This document shows, in pieces, positions 10,827 to 19,444 of a stretch of 64,000 nt of DNA. Below the pieces are notes generated by a model. The model was not told the DNA's origin and did not search any database. It saw only the letters and a list, made by a program, of their open reading frames with translations. Source of the stretch: Catellatospora bangladeshensis (GTDB lineage Bacteria > Actinomycetota > Actinomycetes > Mycobacteriales > Micromonosporaceae); contig NZ_BONF01000030.1 in the NCBI RefSeq assembly GCF_016862575.1, positions 1 to 64,000 of the forward strand, given 5' to 3'. Position 1 is the stretch's first letter, and each line of letters opens with the position of its first letter. The translations under genes and the position numbers were made by a program.

Positions 10827-11393
10827 TCAGCTCACCGCCGGGCTCGGCGTGGCGGGCCGCAGCACGGCACATGCCTGCAGCGCCTCCGCCACCTTCGGAT
10901 CGGCGGTGGCGAGCTGCTGCCCGGGTGTGAAGTCCACACCTCGTTCAGCCAGGCAGTTGCGGTACGCCGCGTTGGCGCCGTTCTCGCCTCGGTTACCGCC
11001 GAAGCCGCCCGGGCCACCGCTGGGGCGCACCGCTGCGCAAGCCTGCTGTGCCTGCTGCCATTGCTCGGCCGTCACGCCTTCCGGCAGGCGCATACCCCCG
11101 CCGGGGCCGCCGAAACCACCGGGCTGACCGCTGGGGCGTACCGTCGGCCGGTTCGTCGGCATGCCGGAGGGCCGGGCCGTCGGCCGCCCGGACGGGCCAC
11201 CGCGGCCGAAGGTGTCCCCCAGGTCGATGCCCTGCTCCTTGAGGCAGGCGCTGTACGCGGCGAACCCGTCCGCGGCGCCGCCGCTGCCGGTGTTCTGGCC
11301 GGTGTCGCCCTCGTCGGCGGCGCCGCAGGCTGCGGCGAGGCCGAGCACGGCGACGGCCACGGTCGCGGTGAGCGCGGCGCGGAAGTTTCTCAT
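10827..11393 (-). CDS. Secreted lipoprotein with CxxxxG(V/I) motifs
   Basis: The 188-residue protein starts MRNFRAALTATVAVAVLGLAAACG, a signal peptide ending in a lipobox-like AAAC. The mature part has two related motifs, YSACLKEQGIDLGD and YRNCLAERGVDFTP, separated by a Pro/Gly/Arg-rich linker with GGFGG patches, and a further Cys-containing helix QQAQQACAAVRP. ATG at 11391-11393 is the only start that puts the signal peptide first; the open frame extends much further upstream. The gene is divergent from a MacA-like adaptor. A second protein of this type occurs at 21394, also beside an adaptor, so a role as extracytoplasmic partner or sensor is plausible. Confidence 0.75.
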   Translation of the reverse strand: MRNFRAALTATVAVAVLGLAAACGAADEGDTGQNTGSGGAADGFAAYSACLKEQGIDLGDTFGRGGPSGRPTARPSGMPTNRPTVRPSGQPGGFGGPGGGMRLPEGVTAEQWQQAQQACAAVRPSGGPGGFGGNRGENGANAAYRNCLAERGVDFTPGQQLATADPKVAEALQACAVLRPATPSPAVS

Positions 11394-11488
11394 CGGCGTC
11401 TTCACCTGCGCGAGCCTGCGCGAGCGGCCTCGGTGCCCGCTCGACCGGACCTCAGGATGAGCTGGGAGTGCGCGGGCGCCCCCCGGCT

Positions 11489-11506
11489 TTGAGGTGGCTC
11501 CGAGGT
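11489..11506 (+). promoter_or_regulatory. 11-bp-period direct repeat upstream of adaptor 1
   Basis: GAGGT occurs at 11491-11495 and 11502-11506, in TTTGAGGTGG and CTCCGAGGTGG. The period of 11 and the CTCCGAGG core match the sites at 12848 and 15631. It overlaps an alternative GTG start (11494), which argues for translation from 11551. Confidence 0.45.
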
Positions 11507-11550
11507 GGTGTGAAGCGATCGCCGAGCGGCGCCCGCGAGACTCCCCGGCC

Positions 11551-12816
11551 ATGACGTTCGTGGTGCGCGGAAGACGGCGCCGGTGGCTGGCTGCGGGCTC
11601 GGTGGTGCTGGTCGGCGCCGTGGTGGCGACGGTGCTCGGGTTGCGGGGCGGTGATCCGGCCCCGGCGGCCGCGGCGACGACGGCCGTGCAGCGTGGCGAG
11701 GTCACCTACTCCGTGGCCGCCTCCGGGAAGGTGGCCCCGGTCGCCACCCGTGAGCTGGCGTTCTCCGTGTCGGGCACGCTGACCTCGGTGAAGGTGAAGC
11801 CCGGCGACGAGGTGCTCCCGGGTGAGGAGCTGGCCGCGATCGACGACGCCGACGCGCGGGAGGCCCGCGACGAGGCCGCCAACGCGCTCGCCGAGGCGGA
11901 GCAGGCCCTCACCGATGCCGAGTCCGCGGACGGCGACACCAGCTGCGACACGGCGGTACGGGCGGCCGCGGCGGCTTACCCCGGATCCCCGGCGGCCGCC
12001 GAACCGGCCGCCTTCGCCGCGGCAGGCTCGTCGAGCGCTTCGCCGAGCAGCTCACCCAGCGCCGCCCCGAGCCCGAGCGCGAGCCCGTCGGCCGGCCCGT
12101 CGCCCTCGCGGACCCCGGGCGCCCGGCCCTCCCCGTCGCCGACCGCGGGCGCGGGCGGTGGCTGCCAGGGTAGCGGTGGCAGCTCCGGCGGGCGCGGCGG
12201 CGCGGGCGGAGACGCGATCTACTCCGCGCAGGTCGCGGTGAACCGGGCCGTGGCCGACCTGGCCCGCGCCGAGCGGGAGCTGGCCGGCACGGTCATCACG
12301 GCGCCCGTCGCGGCGAAGGTGCTCGCGGTCGAGGGCCGGGCCGGGGACGCGGTGGGCACGGCGACGTTCATCAAGCTCGGGGTGACCGCCACGATGATGG
12401 TCGAGGCCGAGTTCGCCGAGGCCGATGCGGTGAGCCTGGCGGTGGGCCAGCCGGCCACGGTGACCCTGGCCAACCGCCCCGATGAGACGCTCGCCGCGAC
12501 CATCGCCGAGGTCGCCGCGACCGGCACGGCCAGCGGCACGCTGGTGCGCTACCGGGTGCTGCTGGCGTTCGACGGCTCGCCGGAGGGGCTGCTGATCGGG
12601 CAGAGCGCCACCGCGGGCGTCGTGCTGAACCGAGCCGAGAGCGTGCTGCTGCTGCCCCAGTCGGCGGTGCGCATGACCGGCGACACCGAGGGCGAGGTCA
12701 AGCTGCCGGACGGCACGGCCCGCCAGGTCAAGGTCGGGCTGCGCGGTGACGGTGACGTCGAGATCGTGGCGGGGCTCACCGAGGGCGACAGCGTACGCGT
12801 CAACGCCCGCTCGTGA
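11551..12816 (+). CDS. MacA/HlyD-type periplasmic adaptor without adjacent ABC gene
   Basis: The 421-residue protein has an N-terminal membrane anchor (residues about 10-30), a biotinyl-lipoyl-like half (SVSGTLTSVKVKPGDEVLPGEELAAIDDADARE), a coiled-coil hairpin (ARDEAANALAEAEQALTDAESADGD) interrupted by a Ser/Pro/Ala/Gly-rich insert of roughly 80 residues, the second lipoyl half (GTVITAPVAAKVLAVEGRAGDAV) and a beta-barrel and membrane-proximal domain. The ATG at 11551 begins directly before the anchor. Unlike the adaptors at 15672 and 21915 it is followed by a two-component system instead of an ATPase, so it may share the downstream transporter or act in sensing. Confidence 0.85.
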   Translation: MTFVVRGRRRRWLAAGSVVLVGAVVATVLGLRGGDPAPAAAATTAVQRGEVTYSVAASGKVAPVATRELAFSVSGTLTSVKVKPGDEVLPGEELAAIDDADAREARDEAANALAEAEQALTDAESADGDTSCDTAVRAAAAAYPGSPAAAEPAAFAAAGSSSASPSSSPSAAPSPSASPSAGPSPSRTPGARPSPSPTAGAGGGCQGSGGSSGGRGGAGGDAIYSAQVAVNRAVADLARAERELAGTVITAPVAAKVLAVEGRAGDAVGTATFIKLGVTATMMVEAEFAEADAVSLAVGQPATVTLANRPDETLAATIAEVAATGTASGTLVRYRVLLAFDGSPEGLLIGQSATAGVVLNRAESVLLLPQSAVRMTGDTEGEVKLPDGTARQVKVGLRGDGDVEIVAGLTEGDSVRVNARS

Positions 12817-12847
12817 ACTGAGCCTCTTCCATGCTTCTCTCACCCGG

Positions 12848-12866
12848 CTCCGAGGAAACTCCGAGG
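12848..12866 (+). promoter_or_regulatory. Perfect CTCCGAGG direct repeat upstream of response regulator
   Basis: CTCCGAGG at 12848-12855 is repeated exactly at 12859-12866, an 11-bp period that fits tandem OmpR-type monomers on one DNA face. It ends 50 bases before the response regulator start, which suggests autoregulation. Confidence 0.55.
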
Positions 12867-12916
12867 CAGGATGGATACAACCAGCTCACAGCTTGCTTTG
12901 AGCGAAGGGGGAGCCG

Positions 12917-13651
12917 GTGACGCAGCAGGAGCGGCCGCGGACCAGGGTGCTGGTGGTCGACGACGAGACGAACATCTGTGCGCTGCTGTCGGCGACGCTG
13001 CGCCTGGTCGAGTTCGACGTGCGGGTCGCGCACACCGGACGGGACGCGCTGATCGCGGCCGAGGAGTTCCAGCCTGACCTGGTCGTGCTCGACGTGATGC
13101 TGCCCGACCTGGACGGCTTCGAGGTGGCCCGGCGGTTGCGCGCCGACGGCCGCGGCCCGGAGAACGCCCTGGTGCCGGTGCTGTTCCTGACCGCCCGCCA
13201 CTCCGTGGAGGACCGCATCTCCGGTCTGACCGTCGGCGCCGACGACTACGTCACCAAGCCGTTCAGCCTGGAGGAGGTCGTGCTGCGGATCCGGGCCATC
13301 CTGCGCCGCAGCCGCCCCGGCGGCGAGCCCGCCGACAGCGGGGTGCTGCGCTACGCCGACCTGGAGCTGCACGAGGACGCGCACGAGGTGCGCCGCGGCG
13401 GCAAGCTCGTCGACCTGTCCCCGACCGAGTTCAACCTGCTGCGCTACCTGCTCGTCAACGCGGGCCGGGTGGTGTCCAAGGCGCAGATCCTGGACCGGGT
13501 GTGGAGCTACGACTTCGGCGGCGACGGCCGCATCGTCGAGTCGTACGTCTACTACCTGCGCAAGAAGGTCGACAAGTGGGACCCGCCGCTGATCCACACG
13601 GTGCGCGGCGTCGGGTACGCGCTGCGCCTGCCCCGGGGTGATCAGGAATGA
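12917..13651 (+). CDS. OmpR-family response regulator
   Basis: The 244-residue protein has a receiver domain (VLVVDDETNICALL; phosphoacceptor Asp59 in VVLDVMLPDLDGFEV; conserved Lys in DDYVTKPFSLEE) and a C-terminal winged helix (LVDLSPTEFNLLRYLLVNAGRVVSKAQILDRVW, ending in HTVRGVGYALR). GTG at 12917 follows AAGGGGGAG. The stop overlaps the ATG of the histidine kinase by ATGA, so the pair is translationally coupled. Direct repeats with an 11-bp period upstream of it and of two adaptor genes are its likely targets. Confidence 0.96.
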   Translation: MTQQERPRTRVLVVDDETNICALLSATLRLVEFDVRVAHTGRDALIAAEEFQPDLVVLDVMLPDLDGFEVARRLRADGRGPENALVPVLFLTARHSVEDRISGLTVGADDYVTKPFSLEEVVLRIRAILRRSRPGGEPADSGVLRYADLELHEDAHEVRRGGKLVDLSPTEFNLLRYLLVNAGRVVSKAQILDRVWSYDFGGDGRIVESYVYYLRKKVDKWDPPLIHTVRGVGYALRLPRGDQE

Positions 13652-15264
13652 TCCGGCCACCGTGGCGGCGGTGGACCCTGCGTACCCGGATGGTGGTCGC
13701 GGTGGTGGCCCTGGCCGGAGTCGCCCTGCTCATCACCGACTTCGTCGCCGCCACCACGCTGCGCCACTACCTGGTCCAGCGCTTGGACGAGGACGTGCTC
13801 CGGCTCAGTGGCCCGCGCGGCAACGGCGGCAACTGGTTCGGCTCCGGCCAGCCCGCGCAGCCGGGCACCGTCCCGCAGCCGAGCGCGAGCGCCGCGCCGT
13901 CGGCGACGGCCCCGGCCGAGGTCGTCTGCTCGTGGCCGGAGTTCGCCACCGGGCGGTTCGGCGCACCACCCGGGCCCACCGACGCCATCCTGCTGACCTA
14001 CGACGCCGCGGGCGACGTCATCTCCTGCAACTCCAGTGACATCAGCTACACCGAGCGGCCACGGCTGACTTTCGACGAGATCAAGGCGCATGCCGACACT
14101 AAGCCGGGGCCCGGCCGCCCGTTCAGCGCCAGCAGCCTCTCCGGCCAGGAGTTCCGAGTGGCGGTCAGCCGCGCGCCCGAGGAGCGAGGCGGTGGGTACC
14201 GCGTCTCGGCGATCTCGACCGCGCGAGACGACACCACCGCGAACCTGATGCTCATGATCGTTCTCGGTGTCGGCGCGGCGGTGCTGCTGGTGCTCGGCTT
14301 CGTGGCGTACAGCGTGGTCCGAGTGGGGTTGCGGCCGCTGACGAACATGGAGCACGCCGCCGCGCAGATCGCGGGCGGTGATCTCACCGCCCGGGTGCCC
14401 GATCCCGACCCGCACACCGAGCCCGGCCGGCTCGGTCTCGCGCTCAACACCATGCTGTCCCGCATCGAGGCGGCGGTGACCGCGCGTGCCGCGTCCGAGC
14501 AGCGGCTGCGTCAGTTCCTCGCGGACGCCTCGCACGAGCTGCGCACCCCGCTCACCTCGATCCGTGGCTTCGCCGAGCTGTACCGGCGCGGCGGTGCGCC
14601 GCCCGGCCCGGAGCTGGACGAGACGATGTCCCGCATCGAGCAGGAGGCGGGCCGGATGGGTCTGCTGGTCGAGGACCTGCTGCTGCTGGCCGCGCTGGAC
14701 GAGGAGCGCCCGCTGCAGCAGTCCCGGGTGGACCTGCTCGCCGTCGCGGCCGACACGGTCCGCGACGCGCACGTGCGCAACCCGCAGCGCACCGTGGAGC
14801 TGGCCGGGTTCGAGCCGGTCTGCGTGCTGGGCGACGAGCATCGGCTGCGCCAGGTCGCCACGAACCTCGTCGCCAACGCGCTCCAGCACACGCCCGCCGA
14901 CGCCCGGGTGACCCTGCGTATCAGCCACCGGGGCGGCGAACCCGCCGACGAGCCGTTCGAGCTGCCGGTGGCCCGGGACAGCGGCCCGGTGGTGGCCGCG
15001 GTCGGCGCCGAGCTGGACCCGGAGCTGCCGGTCGCGGTGGTCGAGGTCAGCGACACCGGGCCGGGGGTGCCGCCGGAGCACGCGTCACGCATCTTCGAGC
15101 GGCTGTACCGCGCCGACCCGCACCGGGCGCGCAGCCACGGCGGCGCGGGCCTGGGCCTGGCCATCGCCTCGGCGATCGTGAAGGCGCACGGCGGCCGGAT
15201 CGAGCTGGCCACGGCACCGGGCGCGGGCTCGACGTTCCGGGTCCTGCTGCCGCTGGCCGCCTGA
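13648..15264 (+). CDS. Sensor histidine kinase
   Basis: The 538-residue kinase has a first membrane helix at about residues 14-35, an extracytoplasmic sensor region of about 160 residues with a Gly/Asn/Ser/Pro-rich stretch, a second helix at about 197-219, a HAMP domain, the dimerisation domain with phosphoacceptor His296 in DASHELRTPL, and a HATPase domain (NLVANALQHTP; DTGPGVPPEHASRIFERLYR; GGAGLGLAIASAIV). Ten residues of Ala/Pro/Ser linker precede the sensor core, which has no recognised domain. It partners the overlapping upstream response regulator. Confidence 0.95.
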   Translation: MIRPPWRRWTLRTRMVVAVVALAGVALLITDFVAATTLRHYLVQRLDEDVLRLSGPRGNGGNWFGSGQPAQPGTVPQPSASAAPSATAPAEVVCSWPEFATGRFGAPPGPTDAILLTYDAAGDVISCNSSDISYTERPRLTFDEIKAHADTKPGPGRPFSASSLSGQEFRVAVSRAPEERGGGYRVSAISTARDDTTANLMLMIVLGVGAAVLLVLGFVAYSVVRVGLRPLTNMEHAAAQIAGGDLTARVPDPDPHTEPGRLGLALNTMLSRIEAAVTARAASEQRLRQFLADASHELRTPLTSIRGFAELYRRGGAPPGPELDETMSRIEQEAGRMGLLVEDLLLLAALDEERPLQQSRVDLLAVAADTVRDAHVRNPQRTVELAGFEPVCVLGDEHRLRQVATNLVANALQHTPADARVTLRISHRGGEPADEPFELPVARDSGPVVAAVGAELDPELPVAVVEVSDTGPGVPPEHASRIFERLYRADPHRARSHGGAGLGLAIASAIVKAHGGRIELATAPGAGSTFRVLLPLAA

Positions 15265-15321
15265 CGCACTCGTCGGCCCGGTCTGACGCTGCACGCGCTT
15301 GCTACTTTATGCACAACGCGG

Positions 15322-15363
15322 CCGTTGTTTGATACTTCAAGGCCTCTAGGTATCAAACAACGG
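15322..15363. repeat. 14-bp-arm palindrome with GATAC/GTATC core
   Basis: CCGTTGTTTGATAC at 15322-15335 pairs perfectly with GTATCAAACAACGG at 15350-15363. A second pair, TTGATACC at 15369-15376 and GGTATCAA at 15390-15397, follows directly. Both lie just upstream of a Fic-N-like fragment and look like operators, not terminators, since the TTGATACC half-site is reused. Confidence 0.75.
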
Positions 15364-15401
15364 CTCCTTTGATACCGAAGAACCCCGCAGGTATCAAGGG
15401 A

Positions 15402-15599
15402 GTGGCAGTGCGGCGTGACCAGTTCCTCCCCGCTCAGCAGGCCCACGTGGTGCGGGCGGAGCGAAACTACCTTGCCTTCCTGCCGCCCCCGCTGCCACCG
15501 GAGATCGTCCTCGACAGCTCCTTGCTAACCCGGCTCTCGGCGGCGGTCCGGTGGCACCGGGCCCCGACCCCGGCCCGGATCGCCCTGGTCAAGCCGTAA
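15402..15599 (+). pseudogene. Fic-family N-terminal fragment
   Basis: The 65-residue frame contains YLAFLPPPLPPEIVLDSSLLTRLSAA, which resembles the N-terminal domain of actinobacterial Fic proteins (a short strand, a proline run, then a helix). It ends before any FIDO domain, and no HPFxxGNGR motif is found in the rest of the intergenic region, so it is probably a remnant of a longer gene. GTG at 15402 follows AAGGGA. Two palindromes precede it. It could instead be a real small protein; similarity is judged by eye. Confidence 0.4.
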
Positions 15600-15630
15600 C
15601 CGGCGCGCCGACGGCACCTCCCAGCTTCCT

Positions 15631-15648
15631 CCGAGGTCGGCCGGAGGT
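15631..15648 (+). promoter_or_regulatory. 11-bp-period direct repeat upstream of adaptor 2
   Basis: CCGAGGT at 15631-15637 is followed after 11 bases by CGGAGGT at 15642-15648, preceded by CT as in CTCCGAGG. It lies 24 bases before the adaptor start and resembles the sites at 11489 and 12848. Confidence 0.45.
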
Positions 15649-15671
15649 CCCGTCGAGGGCGTGCCGCCACG

Positions 15672-16850
15672 ATGCTCGCCATGCGATTGCGGCGAGCCAT
15701 CCCGCTCGGGCGCACCGCCCTGCTGAACAGCGCCCTCGGGGTGCTGCTCGCGGGCGGCGGCACCTGGGCGTACTTCATGATCAGCGGCGACGCGGAGCCG
15801 GCCCAGGGCAGCACGGTGCGCACCGTGGCGGTGGCGCAGGGCACGGTGACCGCGACGGTGACCGCCGACGGCACGATCGAGTCGGCGAACACCATGTCGG
15901 CCGACTTCACCACCGGCGGCACCGTCACCGCGATCAAGGTCAAGGTCGGTGACAAGGTCAAGAAGGGCGCGGTGCTCGCCACGGTCGACGCGACCGAGGT
16001 GAACGAGTCCCTGGACACCGCCGAGCGCAACCTCGACGCCGCGCGCGACGCGCTGGACCGGGCCGAGGACGGCGGTGACGACAGCACCGTCGCCAACGCC
16101 GAGAACCAGGTGGACCAGGCCGAGTCGGCGGTGGCCGCGGCCAAGCGGGCGGTGAACGGCACCGTGCTCAAGGCGCCCATGGCGGGCACGGTGGTGGCGA
16201 TCAGCGGCGCGGTGGGCGGCTCCTCCGGCGGCTCGTCGGGCGGCGGCAACGGCTCGTCGTCCTCGTCCTCCTCCTCGGGCTTCATACAGCTCGCCGACCT
16301 GACGAAGCTCCAGGTCGCGGCGGGGGTCGCCGAGGCGGACGCGACCCGGCTCAAGACCGGGCAGAACGCGACCGTGGCGTGGAACGCGCTGACCGGCGCG
16401 ACCGCGACCGGCAAGGTGTCGGCGATCTCGCCGACCGCGTCCGACGGCAACACCGTGACGTACCCGATCGAGGTGCTGCTCGACAGCATCCCGGAGGGCG
16501 TCCGGCTGGGGCAGACGGTGAGCCTGACGGTGACCGTGGACGAGGTCGCCGACGCGGTCTACGTGCCGGCCGCCGCGGTGCGCACGGCGGGCGGGCGGAC
16601 CACGGTGACCGTGGTGAAGGAGGGCGTGCAGGAGACCCGGTCGGTGGAGATCGGGCTCAAGGGCGACGCGTACACCGTGATCGTGTCCGGGGTCGAGGTG
16701 GGCGAGCAGGTCGTGCTGGCCACCGTCACCGGCGGCACGAACAACCAGCAGCAGTTCCCGGGCGGGCCGGGCGGCCTGACCGGCGGCGGCTTCGGCGGGG
16801 GCGGCTTCGGCGGCAACGGCGGCAACCGTCCCGCGGGCGGGGGCCGGTGA
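15672..16850 (+). CDS. MacA-like periplasmic adaptor of ABC exporter
   Basis: The 392-residue protein has a membrane anchor near residues 15-37, a lipoyl half (FTTGGTVTAIKVKVGDKVKKGAVLATVD), a short hairpin, a Ser/Gly-rich insert, the second lipoyl half, a beta-barrel and a membrane-proximal domain (VYVPAAAVRTAGGRTTV). The C-terminus is Gly/Phe/Asn-rich (GGGFGGGGFGGNGGN). ATG at 15672 is used; 15681 is also possible. The stop overlaps the ATG of the ATPase, so adaptor, ATPase and permease form a tripartite-type MacAB operon; Gram-positives have no outer membrane channel, so the adaptor probably acts at the wall side. Confidence 0.9.
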   Translation: MLAMRLRRAIPLGRTALLNSALGVLLAGGGTWAYFMISGDAEPAQGSTVRTVAVAQGTVTATVTADGTIESANTMSADFTTGGTVTAIKVKVGDKVKKGAVLATVDATEVNESLDTAERNLDAARDALDRAEDGGDDSTVANAENQVDQAESAVAAAKRAVNGTVLKAPMAGTVVAISGAVGGSSGGSSGGGNGSSSSSSSSGFIQLADLTKLQVAAGVAEADATRLKTGQNATVAWNALTGATATGKVSAISPTASDGNTVTYPIEVLLDSIPEGVRLGQTVSLTVTVDEVADAVYVPAAAVRTAGGRTTVTVVKEGVQETRSVEIGLKGDAYTVIVSGVEVGEQVVLATVTGGTNNQQQFPGGPGGLTGGGFGGGGFGGNGGNRPAGGGR

Positions 16851-17584
16851 TGGCGGCGTACGGCAGGGACGGCCGCCCGGTCCTGGAGGTGACGGACCTG
16901 GTCAAGACGTACGGCGAGGGCGAGACGGCGGTGCACGCGCTGGCCGGGGTCAGCCTCGTCGTCGAGCCCGGCGACTACGTCGCGATCATGGGCTCGTCGG
17001 GCTCCGGCAAGTCCACCCTGATGAACATCCTCGGCTGCCTGGACGTGCCCACGTCGGGCACCTACCGGCTGGACGGGGTGGACGTCAGCGAGCTGAACGA
17101 GTCGCAGCTGGCGCTGGTGCGCAACCGCCGGATCGGGTTCGTGTTCCAGTCCTTCAACCTCATCGCCCGCACCAGCGCGCTGGCCAACGTGGAGCTGCCG
17201 CTCGCGTATGCCGGGGTGAGCCGGGCCGAGCGGCGCGAGCGGGCGCTGGCCGCGCTGGACATGGTCGGCCTGGCCAACCGGGCCGACCACGACCCGAACC
17301 AGCTCTCCGGCGGCCAGCAGCAGCGGGTCGCGGTGGCCCGCGCGCTGGTGAGCCGGCCCGCGCTGCTGCTGGCCGACGAGCCCACCGGCAACCTGGACAG
17401 CCGCTCCACCCGCGACGTGCTCGGCATCCTGGACGGGCTCAACGCCCAGGGCCGCACCATCGTGCTGATCACGCACGAGGACGAGGTGGCCGAGCACGCC
17501 CACCGCACGATCCGGCTGGTCGACGGGCAGATCGTCACGGACGAGCGCCGCCGCTCCATCGACCGGCAGGCGGTGGCCGTATGA
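16850..17584 (+). CDS. MacB/LolD-type ABC transporter ATPase
   Basis: The 244-residue ATPase has Walker [11 protein letters not shown]-loop VFQSFNL, signature LSGGQQQR, Walker [13 protein letters not shown] and the H-loop in [11 protein letters not shown] at 16850 is the normal start because it overlaps the adaptor stop as TGATG; the open frame runs further upstream in the adaptor and is not used. It is followed by its permease with an ATGA overlap. Confidence 0.96.
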   Translation: MAAYGRDGRPVLEVTDLVKTYGEGETAVHALAGVSLVVEPGDYVAIMGSSGSGKSTLMNILGCLDVPTSGTYRLDGVDVSELNESQLALVRNRRIGFVFQSFNLIARTSALANVELPLAYAGVSRAERRERALAALDMVGLANRADHDPNQLSGGQQQRVAVARALVSRPALLLADEPTGNLDSRSTRDVLGILDGLNAQGRTIVLITHEDEVAEHAHRTIRLVDGQIVTDERRRSIDRQAVAV

Positions 17585-18783
17585 GCGTCTTCGAGGTCTT
17601 CGGCTTCGCGCTGCGCGGCGTCGCGGCGAACAAGCTGCGCTCCGGGCTGACCGTGCTCGGCATCCTGATCGGCGTGGCCGCGGTGATCCTGCTGGTCGCG
17701 GTCGGCAACGGCTCTGCCAAGCAGGTCGAGGACAGCCTGGCCGCGCTCGGCACCAACACGCTGACCGTGCAGGGCGGCCGCGGCGGCGACACCGGCTACC
17801 GTACCGACCTGACCCTCGACATCGTCAAGGCGCTGCAGGACAGGGACTCCGCACCGGACGTGAAGAGCGTCTCGCCGGTCGTCAGCTCGTCCCAGACGCT
17901 GACCTTCGGCGACGCGTCGTACGACGTGAACTCGGTGATCGGCACGTACCCGTCGTACTTCTCCGCGTCGAACAGCGTGGTGGAGCGCGGGTCGGGCTTC
18001 ACCGAGGAGGACGTCGACCAGGCCGCCCGGGTGGTGGTGCTCGGGCCGACCACGGCCGAGGAGCTGTTCGGCACCGTGGACCCGGTCGGGCAGCGGGTCG
18101 GCATCGGCGGGCAGATCTTCTCGGTCATCGGCGTGCTGGCCAAGAAGGGCTCGACCGGCTTCAACGACCCGGACGACGTGGCCATCGCGCCGCTGCCCGC
18201 GGTCCAGCGCGCGCTCACCGGCTACGGCCCCGTCTCGTCGATCACCATCGAGGCGGTGAACGCCGACGCGGTGGCCGCCGCCAAGGCCGAGATCACGTCG
18301 ATCCTGAACGCGAAGATGCACGTCGCGGACGGTGCCAGCAGCACCCCGTACCAGATCCGGGACGCCTCGCAGCTGCTGGAGACGCGCACCGCGACCGCGG
18401 AGACGTTCACCGTGCTGCTGGGCGCGGTGGCCGGGATCTCGCTGGTGGTGGGAGGCATCGGCATCACCAACATCATGATGGTGTCGGTGACCGAGCGGAC
18501 CCGGGAGATCGGCATCCGCAAGGCGCTGGGCGCCCCGCGCCGGATCATCCTCACCCAGTTCCTGATCGAGGCGACGCTGCTCAGCCTCGCCGGCGGTGGG
18601 TTGGGCGTGGCGGCGGCGCTGATCGGCGCCAACTTCGAGATCGTCGGCATCAAACCGGTGATCATGCCGGACTCGGTCGCGCTGGCGCTCGGCGTGTGCG
18701 TCGCGATCGGCCTGTTCTTCGGCAGCTACCCGGCCAGCCGCGCCGCCGGACTGCGCCCCATCGACGCCCTGCGGTACGAGTGA
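17581..18783 (+). CDS. MacB/FtsX-type ABC permease
   Basis: The 400-residue permease has one N-terminal helix ([19 protein letters not shown]), a large extracytoplasmic MacB-like domain of about 220 residues, and three C-terminal helices including [31 protein letters not shown], a classic MacB cytoplasmic loop signature when read as one segment, and the terminal PIDALRYE. It overlaps the ATPase gene by ATGA. Exported substrates of this family are usually peptides, lipids or lipoproteins; nothing here fixes which. Confidence 0.95.
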   Translation: MSVFEVFGFALRGVAANKLRSGLTVLGILIGVAAVILLVAVGNGSAKQVEDSLAALGTNTLTVQGGRGGDTGYRTDLTLDIVKALQDRDSAPDVKSVSPVVSSSQTLTFGDASYDVNSVIGTYPSYFSASNSVVERGSGFTEEDVDQAARVVVLGPTTAEELFGTVDPVGQRVGIGGQIFSVIGVLAKKGSTGFNDPDDVAIAPLPAVQRALTGYGPVSSITIEAVNADAVAAAKAEITSILNAKMHVADGASSTPYQIRDASQLLETRTATAETFTVLLGAVAGISLVVGGIGITNIMMVSVTERTREIGIRKALGAPRRIILTQFLIEATLLSLAGGGLGVAAALIGANFEIVGIKPVIMPDSVALALGVCVAIGLFFGSYPASRAAGLRPIDALRYE

Positions 18784-18797
18784 GGAGCCCGACCCCG

Positions 18798-19343
18798 ATG
18801 AAGCACGCGATCCGTAACCCGGACACTGCGCCCACCGACGCCGCCGCGCCCATGGACGACCTGGTCGCGGGCCTGGCCAAGGCGAAACGCGGGCCGTGGC
18901 TCACCCGCAGCACCGGCATCCTGCTGGCGCTCGTGCTGACCTGCGGCGGCTTCCTGGCCGGCGTCCAGGTGCAGCAGCGCTTCGGCACCGGCTCCGGCAC
19001 GGCGGCCGGGTCCGCGACGGGCAACCGCCCCGCCAACGGCTACCGCGGCAACTTCGGCGGCGGGCAGTTCCCCGGCGGCCTGCCCGGCGCGCAGCAGGGC
19101 CAGAACGGCGGCCAGCAGACCGCCGCCGCACCGATCACCGGCAAGATCAAGCTCGTCGACGGCACCACCGTCTACATCGAGACCACCGACGGCCGCGTCC
19201 TCACCATCAAGACCGGCGACACCACCACCGTCCAGGCCACCGAGAAGATCACCCTCAAGGACCTGGCCGCCGGCACCGCCATCACCGTCCAGGGCACCAC
19301 CCAGGACACCACCGTCACCGCCACCTCCATCACCGCCGGCTGA
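18798..19343 (+). CDS. Membrane-anchored DUF5666-like protein
   Basis: The 181-residue protein has a cytoplasmic head, one membrane helix ([19 protein letters not shown]), a Gly/Asn/Gln-rich linker ([12 protein letters not shown]) and a C-terminal beta-rich domain ([23 protein letters not shown] and two further repeats) resembling DUF5666. ATG at 18798 follows GAGGAG. It is the last gene of the adaptor-ATPase-permease operon, so it probably works with the exporter on the outer face of the membrane. Function unknown. Confidence 0.75.
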   Translation: MKHAIRNPDTAPTDAAAPMDDLVAGLAKAKRGPWLTRSTGILLALVLTCGGFLAGVQVQQRFGTGSGTAAGSATGNRPANGYRGNFGGGQFPGGLPGAQQGQNGGQQTAAAPITGKIKLVDGTTVYIETTDGRVLTIKTGDTTTVQATEKITLKDLAAGTAITVQGTTQDTTVTATSITAG

Positions 19344-19349
19344 CGCCTA

Positions 19350-19424
19350 GATCATCCGACTTGCCAGGCAATCGGGCGTATCTTGCGCTCGCATACCCCC
19401 ATGTGCCTGGCAAGTCGGACGATC
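19350..19424. repeat. 75-bp CGACTTGCCAGGCA palindrome, copy A
   Basis: The ends are GATC-(A/G)-TCCGACTTGCCAGGCA in inverted orientation, matching at 20 of 21 positions, around a 33-base centre containing GGGCGTAT. It lies between the convergent DUF5666-like and histidine kinase genes. Related copies start at 21272, 23753 and 28008. Confidence 0.9.
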
Positions 19425-19444
19425 AACGACGCGGCCGCGGCGGG

